Shown: positions 47,674 to 55,192, counted from the stretch's first letter. The stretch: DNA of 64,000 nucleotides from an uncultured Pseudomonas sp. (GCF_943846705.1 NZ_OX044366.1:1674001-1738000), one strand, 5' to 3'. Program-made: numbers and translations. Notes: generated by a model from the letters alone, not told the origin.

Positions 47674-48404
47674 CCGCGCCACCTGTGCCAGAGGAGCTGC
47701 GGGGCGCGCAGGAGCATGCCGAAGAACAGTTTGCTGTGCATTTTCGAGATCAAAACGTTGTCGTGCCACAGGCGGAAGTGTGAAAGGCCGTCCAGCGGGT
47801 AATGCACCTTGGTTGGCAACCAATGCATGGGCTGATTGCGCCAGGCCAGGCGCACCAGCACCTCGGTGTCGAAGTCCATGCGCTTGCCGATGTTCACCGA
47901 GTCGATCAGCGCCAGGGTGGCCGGCAGCGGGTAGACGCGAAAGCCGCACATGGAGTCGCGGATACTCAGCGACAGGGTGTTGATCCACACCCACACATGG
48001 GTCAGGTAGCGTGCGTAGAGACGGCCTTTCGGCACGCTCGCGTCGTATTGCGGGTAGCCACAGATCAGCGCCGCGGGTGCGGCTCGGGACGCGGCGAGAA
48101 AAGCGCCGAGATCATTCAGATCATGCTGGCCGTCGGCATCTACTTGTAAGGCATGGCTAAAGCCCAGGCGCGCCGCCTCACGCAGGCCGGCCATCACCGC
48201 GCCGCCTTTGCCCTGATTGACCGCAAGGCGCAGCAGATAGGTGTCAGGCTGCTCAGCCAGCTGATCGATCACCGCCGCGCAGGCCGGGCTTGACGCGTCA
48301 TCCACCAGTACGCAGGGCAGGCCGGCATCACGCAGGGCATCGACCACCAGCGGCAGAGCGTGTTCGTGGTTGTACACCGGGATTACCGCGCAGGGCTTAT
48401 GCAT
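47670..48404 (-). CDS. Family 2 glycosyltransferase (N-terminal half of ApeJ)
   Basis: ATG at 48404 (a TTG nine bases earlier is in the same frame); 244 residues. GT-A fold with CAVIPVYNHEHAL, LVDDASSPAC, the DxD motif in LQVDADGQHDL, and ICGYPQYD. A single hydrophobic C-terminal stretch may touch the membrane. It could add a sugar to the aryl polyene or its anchor. The region directly upstream is a palindromic repeat in place of a usual binding site, so translation may be weaker than for its neighbours. Confidence 0.82.
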   Translation of the reverse strand: MHKPCAVIPVYNHEHALPLVVDALRDAGLPCVLVDDASSPACAAVIDQLAEQPDTYLLRLAVNQGKGGAVMAGLREAARLGFSHALQVDADGQHDLNDLGAFLAASRAAPAALICGYPQYDASVPKGRLYARYLTHVWVWINTLSLSIRDSMCGFRVYPLPATLALIDSVNIGKRMDFDTEVLVRLAWRNQPMHWLPTKVHYPLDGLSHFRLWHDNVLISKMHSKLFFGMLLRAPQLLWHRWRG

Positions 48405-48417
48405 GGCGCACAACCCC

Positions 48418-48489
48418 GTAGGATGGGTGGAGCGCAGCGATACCCATCGCCAACTTGTTGGGTATCGCTGCGCTCAACGCCAACCTAGC
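48418..48489. repeat. Inverted pair of GTAGG-family repeats, copy B
   Basis: The first unit runs GTAGGATGGGTGGAGC to ACCCATCGC (48418-48450), and a second unit lies inverted at 48457-48489 (minus strand GCTAGGTTGGCGTTGAGCGC...ACCCAAC), so the whole 72 bases form a large palindrome. It occupies the only gap (93 bases) between coupled genes in the upstream half of the polyene operon, and could attenuate transcription or stabilise mRNA ends. Confidence 0.7.
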
Positions 48490-48497
48490 AAAGCCAC

Positions 48498-50168
48498 TCA
48501 TTGCGCCTGCCCCAGCAAGATGCGCCCGGAAGAGCAGGGCGCTTCGCCGTTGCGGAAGGTGAAATACAGTTTGCCGCGCGCGGCGTCGAAACGCAGGCTC
48601 AGCTGCAAGCGGTCACCGGGGCGAATCAGCTGCTGAAACTTCAGCACTTCCATGCCGCTGAAGCGCGGCGGCAGGTCGTTGATCAGGCGGCGGGCCAGTT
48701 GTTGCGCCCAATCGACCTGCACCACGCCTGGCAGCACCGGGGTCTGCGGGAAGTGGCCGGTGAAATACGCGAGGTCCAGCGGTACATCCAGCTCAAGCAG
48801 CCATTCGCCGTCGTGCTCGACTGCCGACAGCGGCTCTACCTGGGTCGGCCGCGGTTCGGCCAGCAGTGTTTCCACCGTGGCTTGCGCCAGCTTGCCCTGA
48901 TTGTTGTAGGGCAGTTGCGCGAGCAGCCGCCAACGGCGTGGCAGGGCAATGGCCTCGCAATGCTCGGCCAGGTGACCGCGCAGGGTTTCGATGACGGTTT
49001 TGCGCCCTTGATTGCGCAGCGCGTGCAGGCCGGCCGGGCTCAGGGCTACTAGCGCGCCGAGGTAGGCGCGGCCTTCCTGGACCACCCCGAGGCGCGCGTC
49101 GCTGAGCCATGCATGGCAGCTCAGCGCCTGTTCCAGCATGGGCAGGGAAATACGTTTCTCTTCCAGTTTGACGATCCGGTCGAGGCGGCCGCGCAGGGCG
49201 AAGCGGCCATCGGCCTGCAGCTCACCCGCATCGGCGGTCTGCTCGCGGTGGCCGGCCGGCAGATAGGGCGAGGTCAGGTTGAGCGCGCCTTCGGCGTTTT
49301 GCCCAAGCACGACATCGGCGAATGGTGTCCATAGCTCGCCGCCCTGACGCCAGGCGATGCCGCCGGTTTCCGAGCTGCCGTAGATTTCCGTGGGCCATTG
49401 ACCAAGCAGGCCATGCAGCTCGGCAGCGGTTTCAGCAGGCAGTGCGCCGCCGGAGGAGAACACCTGGCGCACCGCACGCAGTGCCGGCCAGTTAAGGTTG
49501 TCGCCCATTCTTTTCAGTAACGCCGGGCTGGCGACCCAGGCGAACGCTGTGCCGGTGGCCAGGCTTTCGCGTTGCAAATCTTCCGGGAACGGCTGGGCGC
49601 GGCGCAGCAAGGTGCGGCCGGCGCACAGTGGCCACAGCACGCGAAACAGCAGGCCGTAGATGTGCTGGGTGGCGACGCTGCCGAGGATGGTCGCACGGCC
49701 TAGCTGCGCGCCCCACAGTTGCTCAAGCGCCTCGACTTCATTGCTTAACTGACGCAGGGACTTGTCGATCAGCTTAGCGGCACCGCTGGAACCGGAGGTG
49801 CACAGGGTTAGCTGGCAGTGGTCGAGCGCCAACGGCGCGGGCGACAGGGCCGGGCCGTCAGCGCTGAGCAGGCCGTCGAGGCTGTCCAGCCACAGGTCGC
49901 ATTGCGTACTCAGGCGCTGGCGGGTCTGCGGCTGGGCATCGGCGGGTAGCAGCACGGCGATGCCGGCGCGCCAGGCGGCCAGCAGGGCAATCGCCAGTTC
50001 GCCGGCATCGTCGAGGTACAGGGCCACGCGCTGTGCGTTTCGGCGCTGCAGCTCTGCCGCCAGCTGCAACGCCTGCTGGCGCAGGCGCGGCTGGTCCATG
50101 TCCGGAGTGGCTGGGCGTCCTGCGTGGGCTTGCAGCAGCAGTTGATCCAGAGCTAGCCAAAGGCTCAT
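48498..50168 (-). CDS. AMP-dependent aryl acid ligase fused to a hotdog dehydratase (ApeH-ApeI fusion)
   Basis: ATG at 50168, with GGAG six bases upstream and overlapping the preceding stop; 556 residues. Residues 1-440 are an ANL adenylating enzyme: phosphate loop LCTSGSSGAAKLI (about 125) and the A5 motif EIYGSSETGGIAW. The last 100 residues form a FabA/FabZ-like hotdog domain with FTGHFPQTPVLPGV starting at 469 and His472 as the likely catalytic residue. It should activate the aromatic starter for loading on an acyl carrier protein and dehydrate hydroxyacyl intermediates. In E. coli CFT073 these are, from memory, separate proteins. Confidence 0.85.
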   Translation of the reverse strand: MSLWLALDQLLLQAHAGRPATPDMDQPRLRQQALQLAAELQRRNAQRVALYLDDAGELAIALLAAWRAGIAVLLPADAQPQTRQRLSTQCDLWLDSLDGLLSADGPALSPAPLALDHCQLTLCTSGSSGAAKLIDKSLRQLSNEVEALEQLWGAQLGRATILGSVATQHIYGLLFRVLWPLCAGRTLLRRAQPFPEDLQRESLATGTAFAWVASPALLKRMGDNLNWPALRAVRQVFSSGGALPAETAAELHGLLGQWPTEIYGSSETGGIAWRQGGELWTPFADVVLGQNAEGALNLTSPYLPAGHREQTADAGELQADGRFALRGRLDRIVKLEEKRISLPMLEQALSCHAWLSDARLGVVQEGRAYLGALVALSPAGLHALRNQGRKTVIETLRGHLAEHCEAIALPRRWRLLAQLPYNNQGKLAQATVETLLAEPRPTQVEPLSAVEHDGEWLLELDVPLDLAYFTGHFPQTPVLPGVVQVDWAQQLARRLINDLPPRFSGMEVLKFQQLIRPGDRLQLSLRFDAARGKLYFTFRNGEAPCSSGRILLGQAQ

Positions 50169-50710
50169 GCATGTCTCCTTACACGCTGGCGCACCAGCCA
50201 CTCGCCGGCAAACAGCAGGCCCATCAGGCCGTAGGCAATCAGCCCGGTATACAGGGTCCACCAGCTCAGCGGCGCGTAGAAGTTAAGCGCCACTACCACC
50301 AGGCCGTTGACCAGGAAGAACCCGGCCCAGACCTGGGTGACGGTGCGCGTATAACGCACCGCGACCTCGGGCAGTTGTGGCTCGGTCAAACGCGCCAGGC
50401 GCTCGATCAGCGGCGGGCCGAACTTCAAGCTGAGGCCGAACAGCGCCAGCAGCAGGCCGTTCAGTAACACTGGGTACCAGCGCAATAGCGCAGGGTCGCC
50501 GGCCAGGCCCAGTAGCAGGCAGAAGCCCAGAGCCACGGCGGTCATCCAGCGGTTGCCGGGTTTGCCCCACTGGCTCAGCGCGCGCACCAGCCACAAGCCG
50601 CCGAGCACCGCGGCAAACAGGCGCGGTGAGAGGTGCTCGATGCCGTAGTACACGGCAAACGGATAGAGCAGCCCGACCAGCAGCAGGAGCAGGCCCAATA
50701 GGCGGCTCAT
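50165..50710 (-). CDS. COG4648-like inner-membrane protein (ApeG-like)
   Basis: 181 residues, five or six hydrophobic segments, with conserved YPFAVYYGIEHLSPRLFA near the N-terminus and WAGFFLVNGLVVVALNF in the middle. No catalytic motif is visible. The same protein type occupies this place, between the acyl carrier proteins and the AMP-ligase, in APE clusters; its role is unknown. Overlaps both neighbours (TAATG and ATGA). Confidence 0.75.
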   Translation of the reverse strand: MSRLLGLLLLLVGLLYPFAVYYGIEHLSPRLFAAVLGGLWLVRALSQWGKPGNRWMTAVALGFCLLLGLAGDPALLRWYPVLLNGLLLALFGLSLKFGPPLIERLARLTEPQLPEVAVRYTRTVTQVWAGFFLVNGLVVVALNFYAPLSWWTLYTGLIAYGLMGLLFAGEWLVRQRVRRHA

Positions 50711-50970
50711 TATTCGCTGACTGGGGCGTTGACCAGTTGCAGCACCGCCTCGACCACGTCACCAACGGTGCGCACCGCTTTGAACTCCTCGGCGGCGAGC
50801 TTTTTGCCGGTTTGGCGCTTGATGTGGTCGATCAGGTCGACGGCGTCGATGCTGTCGATTTCCAGGTCCTGATAGAGGTTGGCTTGCGGGGTAATGCGCT
50901 CGGCGTCCAATTCGAACAACTCGACCAGGGCGTCGCGCAGGGTGTCGAAAATTTCTTCACGGGTTTGCAT
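50710..50970 (-). CDS. Acyl carrier protein (ApeF-like)
   Basis: 86 residues, ATG at 50970. Ser40 in LEIDSIDAVDLIDHI is the phosphopantetheine attachment site of the DSx motif, followed by acidic helix II. Short C-terminal extension (NAPVSE). It is one of two carrier proteins side by side. In the E. coli system one loads the aryl starter and the other carries the growing chain; which does which here cannot be told by sequence alone. Confidence 0.9.
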   Translation of the reverse strand: MQTREEIFDTLRDALVELFELDAERITPQANLYQDLEIDSIDAVDLIDHIKRQTGKKLAAEEFKAVRTVGDVVEAVLQLVNAPVSE

Positions 50971-50981
50971 CAGTGGCTTCC

Positions 50982-51242
50982 TCAGGCGGTCTGTTGCGAT
51001 GACACGAATGCCGCCAGGCTGGCTACGTTGGCAAAGTGCTTGCGGGTGTCTTTGGCTTCGGCGTCGATCTTGATGCCAAAACGCTTCTGGATGGCCAGGC
51101 CGAGCTCCAGGGCGTCGACCGAATCCAGGCCCAGGCCTTCGCCAAACAGGGTTAAGTCGGCGGCGATGTCTTCGGCAGCCATGTCTTCGAGACCGAGGGC
51201 ATCGATGATCAGGTGTTTAATTTCCAGCTGTAAATCGCTCAT
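50982..51242 (-). CDS. Acyl carrier protein (ApeE-like)
   Basis: 86 residues starting MSDLQLEIKHLIIDALGL; ATG at 51242 lies inside the end of the acyltransferase gene. Ser41 in GLGLDSVDALELGLAI is the phosphopantetheine site. Ends 12 bases before the next carrier protein gene. It differs enough from its neighbour in helix II/III (LALELGLAIQKRFG-type versus DAVDLIDHIKRQTG) to suggest different partners. Confidence 0.9.
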   Translation of the reverse strand: MSDLQLEIKHLIIDALGLEDMAAEDIAADLTLFGEGLGLDSVDALELGLAIQKRFGIKIDAEAKDTRKHFANVASLAAFVSSQQTA

Positions 51243-52032
51243 CTTTGGCGAGCTCCTTAATAAAGTGGTGATGCAGAAAGTCGTTGAGTTTGCGTGAGGC
51301 GATCGGTGGCGGCCCCATGGCATTGAACTGTTGTGGGTCAATATCCTCGCCTACACGCAGGCGAAAGTGGAAACGCCGCGACGGAATGCTGTACCAAGGC
51401 TCGGCTTTGGTCAGGGTGGTGGGCGTGACGCTGATCACCACCGGGGTGACGAGGCGCGCACCGCGCAGGGCAATCGCCGATGCGCCACGATGAAACGCTG
51501 GGCTGTGCCCTGGAGTGGTGCGCGTGCCCTCGGGAAAAATCACCAGGGTCTGGCCGCTTTGCAGGGCACCGGCCGCTTCGTCGAGCATGTCCATGCTGCC
51601 GCTGTTGCTGATATAGCCGGCTGAACGGATTGGCCCGCGCATGCTCGGGTTGTCCCACAGGCTTTGTTTGACCACGCAGTTGGCGTTGCGGATAAAGGCG
51701 ATCAGTACCACCACGTCGATCAGCGAGGGGTGGTTGGCTATCACCATCTGCCCGGGGCGGCCGAGGCGCTCGACCCCCTCGACTTCGTAGGTCAGCACGC
51801 CGCTGCGGTACATAAACTGTACGAATAGGTAGAAGGTTTTACTCACCACGGCACGGGCGCGGGTGCGCCGGACCAGGGCGTCGCCGGGCAAAAGGGCAAG
51901 CAGTGGGAAGATCAGCACGCGCAGCAGGAGGCCACCGATGCCGAATAGGCTGAAACTCAGGGCCGTGGCAAACAGCCGCCAGATATAGGGCGCGCTGTAA
52001 CGGCTCAGGCCTTGTTGCGTGACCATGTCCAT
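51217..52032 (-). CDS. PlsC-like 1-acyl-glycerol-3-phosphate acyltransferase (ApeD-like)
   Basis: ATG at 52032 (another at 52026); 271 residues. Membrane-associated N-terminus (LFATALSFSLFGIGGLLLRVLIFPLLALLPG) and the LPLAT catalytic motif NHPSLIDVV (H-x4-D), then FPEGTRTTPG. It probably acylates glycerol phosphate or a related anchor for the pigment. Start overlaps the preceding gene by 28 bases, end overlaps the carrier protein by 26. Confidence 0.85.
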   Translation of the reverse strand: MDMVTQQGLSRYSAPYIWRLFATALSFSLFGIGGLLLRVLIFPLLALLPGDALVRRTRARAVVSKTFYLFVQFMYRSGVLTYEVEGVERLGRPGQMVIANHPSLIDVVVLIAFIRNANCVVKQSLWDNPSMRGPIRSAGYISNSGSMDMLDEAAGALQSGQTLVIFPEGTRTTPGHSPAFHRGASAIALRGARLVTPVVISVTPTTLTKAEPWYSIPSRRFHFRLRVGEDIDPQQFNAMGPPPIASRKLNDFLHHHFIKELAKDERFTAGN

Positions 52033-52721
52033 TGCCGGCTCTTCCAGTGATGCTGCAGGGTGGCCTGGTCGCTGCACAGCGCGCGGACCAGGTTGAGGGC
52101 ATGCGGCCATTCGCTGCAGGCGGCGTCGCCACGGCCGAGCTGCAAGTGCCAGTCGGTGCCGGGAGTCAGCAATAGGCCCACGGCATAAGGAAATGGCACA
52201 TCATCGACAAAGGGCGCGTAGAGCGCCGGCGGTGCTTCCTCGGCGATTACCAGCAACACGGCCGGCGCGCCGTCGTGGAGCATGCCGCAGGCTTCCAGTA
52301 CGGCGTTTTCCAGGCCGTCGCCAGCACCGGCGATAGCGCTCATTTCGCTGTGGTCAGCGCGCTGAATCGACCACAGGCCGATGATCGCGTTGTGCACCGA
52401 GAGGCTGAACTGGGTCGGAGACAGCGGCTCATTATGCGCCAGGTCGCTGAGAATGCTTAGGGTGCGCGAGGTTTCGCCATGCCGGCTGGCGAACACCATG
52501 GGCAGTTGCGGGTACGCTTCGGCCAGCGGCCAGGCGACATGGAAGGCCATCCGCGCCAGGCGGCTCAAGCGCCGCCGCTGCATGGCCGGGAGTGCGCTGA
52601 CGTCGGGTTGCTCACCGCTGTCAGCCAGGCGTGACGGGGCCTGATGCCAGGCGCACCAGTCAGCCGTGCTGTCCAGGCCAGGTGCCCAGGCACGCCATTT
52701 TTCGATCCTGAAATGTGTCAC
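52005..52721 (-). CDS. Half-length ketosynthase-like protein without active-site Cys (ApeC/chain-length-factor-like)
   Basis: GTG at 52721 gives 238 residues, only about the N-terminal half of a ketosynthase (Pfam 'ketoacyl synthase 2' type). The segment where Cys is expected reads SEMSAIAGAGDGLENAV, with no cysteine, so it cannot condense. In the E. coli APE pathway ApeC acts as a chain-length factor dimerised with the ketosynthase ApeO. It is the first gene of the operon; a promoter-like sequence precedes it. Upstream extension codons exist but look non-conserved. Confidence 0.75.
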   Translation of the reverse strand: MTHFRIEKWRAWAPGLDSTADWCAWHQAPSRLADSGEQPDVSALPAMQRRRLSRLARMAFHVAWPLAEAYPQLPMVFASRHGETSRTLSILSDLAHNEPLSPTQFSLSVHNAIIGLWSIQRADHSEMSAIAGAGDGLENAVLEACGMLHDGAPAVLLVIAEEAPPALYAPFVDDVPFPYAVGLLLTPGTDWHLQLGRGDAACSEWPHALNLVRALCSDQATLQHHWKSRQWTWSRNKA

Positions 52722-52797
52722 GCGGTGGGCGTCCGTGTCGGCTACCGCCAGCCGCAACCAGCGGAGGGCTTGGCAGCAGGTGTGGCAAAGTGCGGGC

Positions 52798-52826
52798 ATT
52801 ATCCAGACCACGCGGGCCCTGCGCAA
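52798..52826 (-). promoter_or_regulatory. Candidate promoter of the aryl polyene operon
   Basis: On the minus strand TTGCGC (52826-52821), a 17-base spacer and GATAAT (52803-52798) lie about 77 bases before the first start codon. It faces away from parA in the divergent region 52722-52951. The -10 matches consensus at five of six bases. Confidence 0.5.
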
Positions 52827-52951
52827 ATCCATGCGCTGCCTTGCGGGCCTTAGGCGCTGGTGGATTTGCCGAAAATCTCGCCCTTGTCATGTACTTTGCA
52901 TAGAATCCGGGACCATTTCGGGGTTTATGTGGGATTCAGGGAGAGTATTTT

Positions 52952-53725
52952 ATGCGGCGCGTGATCTTCAATCAGAAGGGCGGGGTGGGCAAGTCCAGCA
53001 TTGCCTGCAACCTGGCCGCAGTCAGTGCCTCCCAGGGCTATCGCACGCTGCTGATTGACCTGGATGCCCAGGCCAACTCAACCCATTACCTCACCGGCCT
53101 GACTGGCGATGAGATCCCCATGGGCATCGCTGAATTCTTCAAGAACAGCTTGTCGTCCGCGCCGTTCGGCAAGAAAGGCCGTGTGGATATCTATGAGACG
53201 CCGTTCGACAACCTGCATGTGATCACCGCTACCGCCGAGTTGGCTGACCTGCAGCCCAAGCTGGAGCAGAAACACAAGATCAATAAGCTGCGTAAATTGC
53301 TTGAGGATCTGAGTGAGGATTACGAACGAATCTACCTGGACACCCCGCCGGCGCTGAACTTCTACACCGTTTCAGCGCTGATCGCTGCCGACCGCGTGCT
53401 CATCCCGTTCGACTGCGACAGCTTCTCGCGCCAGGCGCTGTATGGCCTGCTGCGGGAACTCGAAGAACTCAAGGAAGACCACAACGAGGGCCTTGAGGTC
53501 GAAGGTATTGTGGTTAACCAGTTCCAGCCGCGCGCCAGCCTGCCGCAGCAGTTGCTTGATGAGTTGGTTGCCGAAGGCTTGCCGGTGCTGCCGGTCAACC
53601 TGATGAGTTCGGTGAAGATGCGTGAATCGCATCAGGCGTGCCGGCCTTTGGTCTACCTGGACCGCAACCACAAGCTGAGCCAGCAGTTTGTCGAGCTGCA
53701 TGACCTGCTGAACAGCGCCGATTGA
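52952..53725 (+). CDS. Orphan ParA/MinD-type ATPase
   Basis: 257 residues, deviant Walker A FNQKGGVGKSSIACNLA (Lys9 and Lys15), Walker B-like RTLLIDLDAQANST, and YLDTPPALNF. No ParB-like gene or obvious centromere repeat is adjacent. The same ATPase sits beside a universal stress gene at this place in other pseudomonads (as I recall PA5028), so it is a core gene rather than part of the polyene cluster. Spatial positioning of a cell structure is the family role; cargo unknown. Confidence 0.88.
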   Translation: MRRVIFNQKGGVGKSSIACNLAAVSASQGYRTLLIDLDAQANSTHYLTGLTGDEIPMGIAEFFKNSLSSAPFGKKGRVDIYETPFDNLHVITATAELADLQPKLEQKHKINKLRKLLEDLSEDYERIYLDTPPALNFYTVSALIAADRVLIPFDCDSFSRQALYGLLRELEELKEDHNEGLEVEGIVVNQFQPRASLPQQLLDELVAEGLPVLPVNLMSSVKMRESHQACRPLVYLDRNHKLSQQFVELHDLLNSAD

Positions 53726-53741
53726 GCCGGGCCTGAACATT

Positions 53742-53767
53742 AAAAAAGCTGCCGCGGCAGCTTTTTT
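53742..53767. terminator. Bidirectional intrinsic terminator after parA-like gene
   Basis: A perfect palindrome A6-GCTGC-CGCG-GCAGC-T6 beginning 17 bases after the stop, suitable for both the parA-like gene and the convergent stress-protein gene. Confidence 0.88.
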
Positions 53768-53835
53768 TGTGGTCCGCAGATGGGGGCGAGTTCGCCGAAG
53801 GTGTACCTGCGGACAAGATGCGCACCCCTTCAATG

Positions 53836-53870
53836 GCGGGTTACGCCGCTGCGCGGCTAACCCACCCTAC
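53836..53870 (-). repeat. Dispersed palindromic repeat of the GTAGG family, copy C
   Basis: The minus strand reads GTAGGGTGGGTTAGCCGC-GCA-GCGGCGTAACCCGCC, a hairpin with one mismatch. Its GTAG supplies the TAG stop (53867-53869) of the universal stress gene. Further similarity continues a few bases into the intergenic region. Confidence 0.7.
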
Positions 53871-54667
53871 CGCACCACGTAGATATCGCAGGGTGCCTTG
53901 TGCAGGAAGTGCTGCGCCAGGCTGCCCAGCAGGGCTTGTGACAGCGCGCTGCGGCCGTGGCTGCCGAGTACCAGCAGCTCGCTGTGGTTATTTTTCAGGT
54001 GAGTTTGCAGGCAGCGCAGGATGCCACCCTGCTGCACCGAGTGACTGAGGCTTGGGCCTTTTTCTGGCAGGTTCAGCGCTTCATCCTCCAGCAGCTGGCT
54101 AATCAGGGCTTTCTGCGTGGCCAGTTGCGCTTCGACCTGCTTGGCCGGGCCTTTGTCGGGCTCGAACACGTGCAGGGCATGCAGTTCGGCCGTCTCTGGC
54201 AAGAGCCGGTAGGCCTGGCCGAGTGCGCTACAGGCGCAGAGCGAGAAGTCGATGGCGGCCAGGGCGCGCGCATACGGGCGGAAATCATTGCGCGCGACCA
54301 GTAGCAGCGGCACCGGGCAGTTGCGCGCGATGCGGTCGAGGCTGGTGCCGGAGAAAAAGTCGTGACGCTGGTGATGACCGCCGAGTACCAGCAGGTCGCA
54401 ATCCAGGCTACTCACGTGCTGCAGCACGGTGTCCGAGGGCTTGCTGCCGCTGCGGACCAGCAACTGCGTACCGGCGGGGGCATATTGCGTCAGGCTGCGG
54501 TCAAGCGCTTGCTTGGCCTGCTCGTGTTCCTTGCTGCTTTTGCTCGGATCAAGCACGTGCAGCACGGTTAGCTTGGCGTCGAACTGCTCGGCCAGCTGGG
54601 CGGCGCGGCACAGTGCCATATCGGCGGTGCCGCGCAGGTCGTGGGCAATAAGGATATGACTGGGCAT
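53867..54667 (-). CDS. Tandem universal stress protein (UspA family)
   Basis: ATG at 54667, AGGAGA ten bases upstream; 266 residues made of two Usp domains. Each begins with a hydrophobic strand and Asp (ILIAHDLRG; ALAAIDFSL), and the second carries the ATP-binding signature LGSHGRSALSQALLGS; the first keeps LGGHHQRHDFFSGTSLDR, a looser version. Cytosolic. Stop codon lies within a repeat copy. Confidence 0.88.
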   Translation of the reverse strand: MPSHILIAHDLRGTADMALCRAAQLAEQFDAKLTVLHVLDPSKSSKEHEQAKQALDRSLTQYAPAGTQLLVRSGSKPSDTVLQHVSSLDCDLLVLGGHHQRHDFFSGTSLDRIARNCPVPLLLVARNDFRPYARALAAIDFSLCACSALGQAYRLLPETAELHALHVFEPDKGPAKQVEAQLATQKALISQLLEDEALNLPEKGPSLSHSVQQGGILRCLQTHLKNNHSELLVLGSHGRSALSQALLGSLAQHFLHKAPCDIYVVR

Positions 54668-54748
54668 GAGCGGCGATCTCCTGCCGATGCATGTCGGCAC
54701 ATGTATTGTGACCTCAAGTCATAGCTGGACTTTTGACCTAGGACAAGG

Positions 54749-55192
54749 TCAGCGTGCGCGCAATTGGTACACACCACGACTTAAGGCCACTACTTCACCA
54801 CTGTCATCGGTCAGCTGCAACTCTAAAAGGTACTCGGCTTTTCCTTGCTCTGTTGCCTGTTTTTGCAGGTGCTGGATTTCCTCCACGCTAAGGCGCGCCT
54901 CGACGCGAATATCGCCGGTGGCCGGGCGGCGAAAGCGCAGGTTCATTTCCTTGATGATGGGGTAGAAACGCTGGGCGTCGAAGCTGGTGAGGAACAAGGC
55001 ACCACCGGGTATTTCCGCCAGGGTGAACAGCGCGCCGGCGTACATGCTACCTATGTGGTTCTGGTTGCCGGCCAGCGGCATGCGCAGGCGCACATAGCCA
55101 GGCTCAAGGGCTTCGGCTTTGAGGCCGCTGCGCTGGACGAAGGCGATCTGTTCTTCGGTGAGTTGGCGCACCAATTCAAGGGGCATGGTCAT
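54749..55192 (-). CDS. Hotdog thioesterase (PaaI/YiiD-like, DUF4442)
   Basis: 147 residues from ATG at 55192. The central stretch NHIGSMYAGALFTLAEIPGGALFLTSF is the hotdog helix with the Asn/His/Gly pattern of PaaI-type thioesterases, and NLRFRRPATGDIRVEARL the following strands. Conserved position between usp and trxC/metY. Substrate unknown. Confidence 0.78.
   Translation of the reverse strand: MTMPLELVRQLTEEQIAFVQRSGLKAEALEPGYVRLRMPLAGNQNHIGSMYAGALFTLAEIPGGALFLTSFDAQRFYPIIKEMNLRFRRPATGDIRVEARLSVEEIQHLQKQATEQGKAEYLLELQLTDDSGEVVALSRGVYQLRAR

Noticed and set aside
48370..48636. Small plus-strand frame containing NPVGWVERSDTH
   Set aside because: This peptide is the translation of a dispersed nucleotide repeat and not a protein; the frame also runs opposite two real genes.
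52901..52906. TAGAAT as a -10 element for the parA-like gene
   Set aside because: No acceptable -35 hexamer at 16-18 bases; the nearest TTGTCA is only 11 bases upstream.
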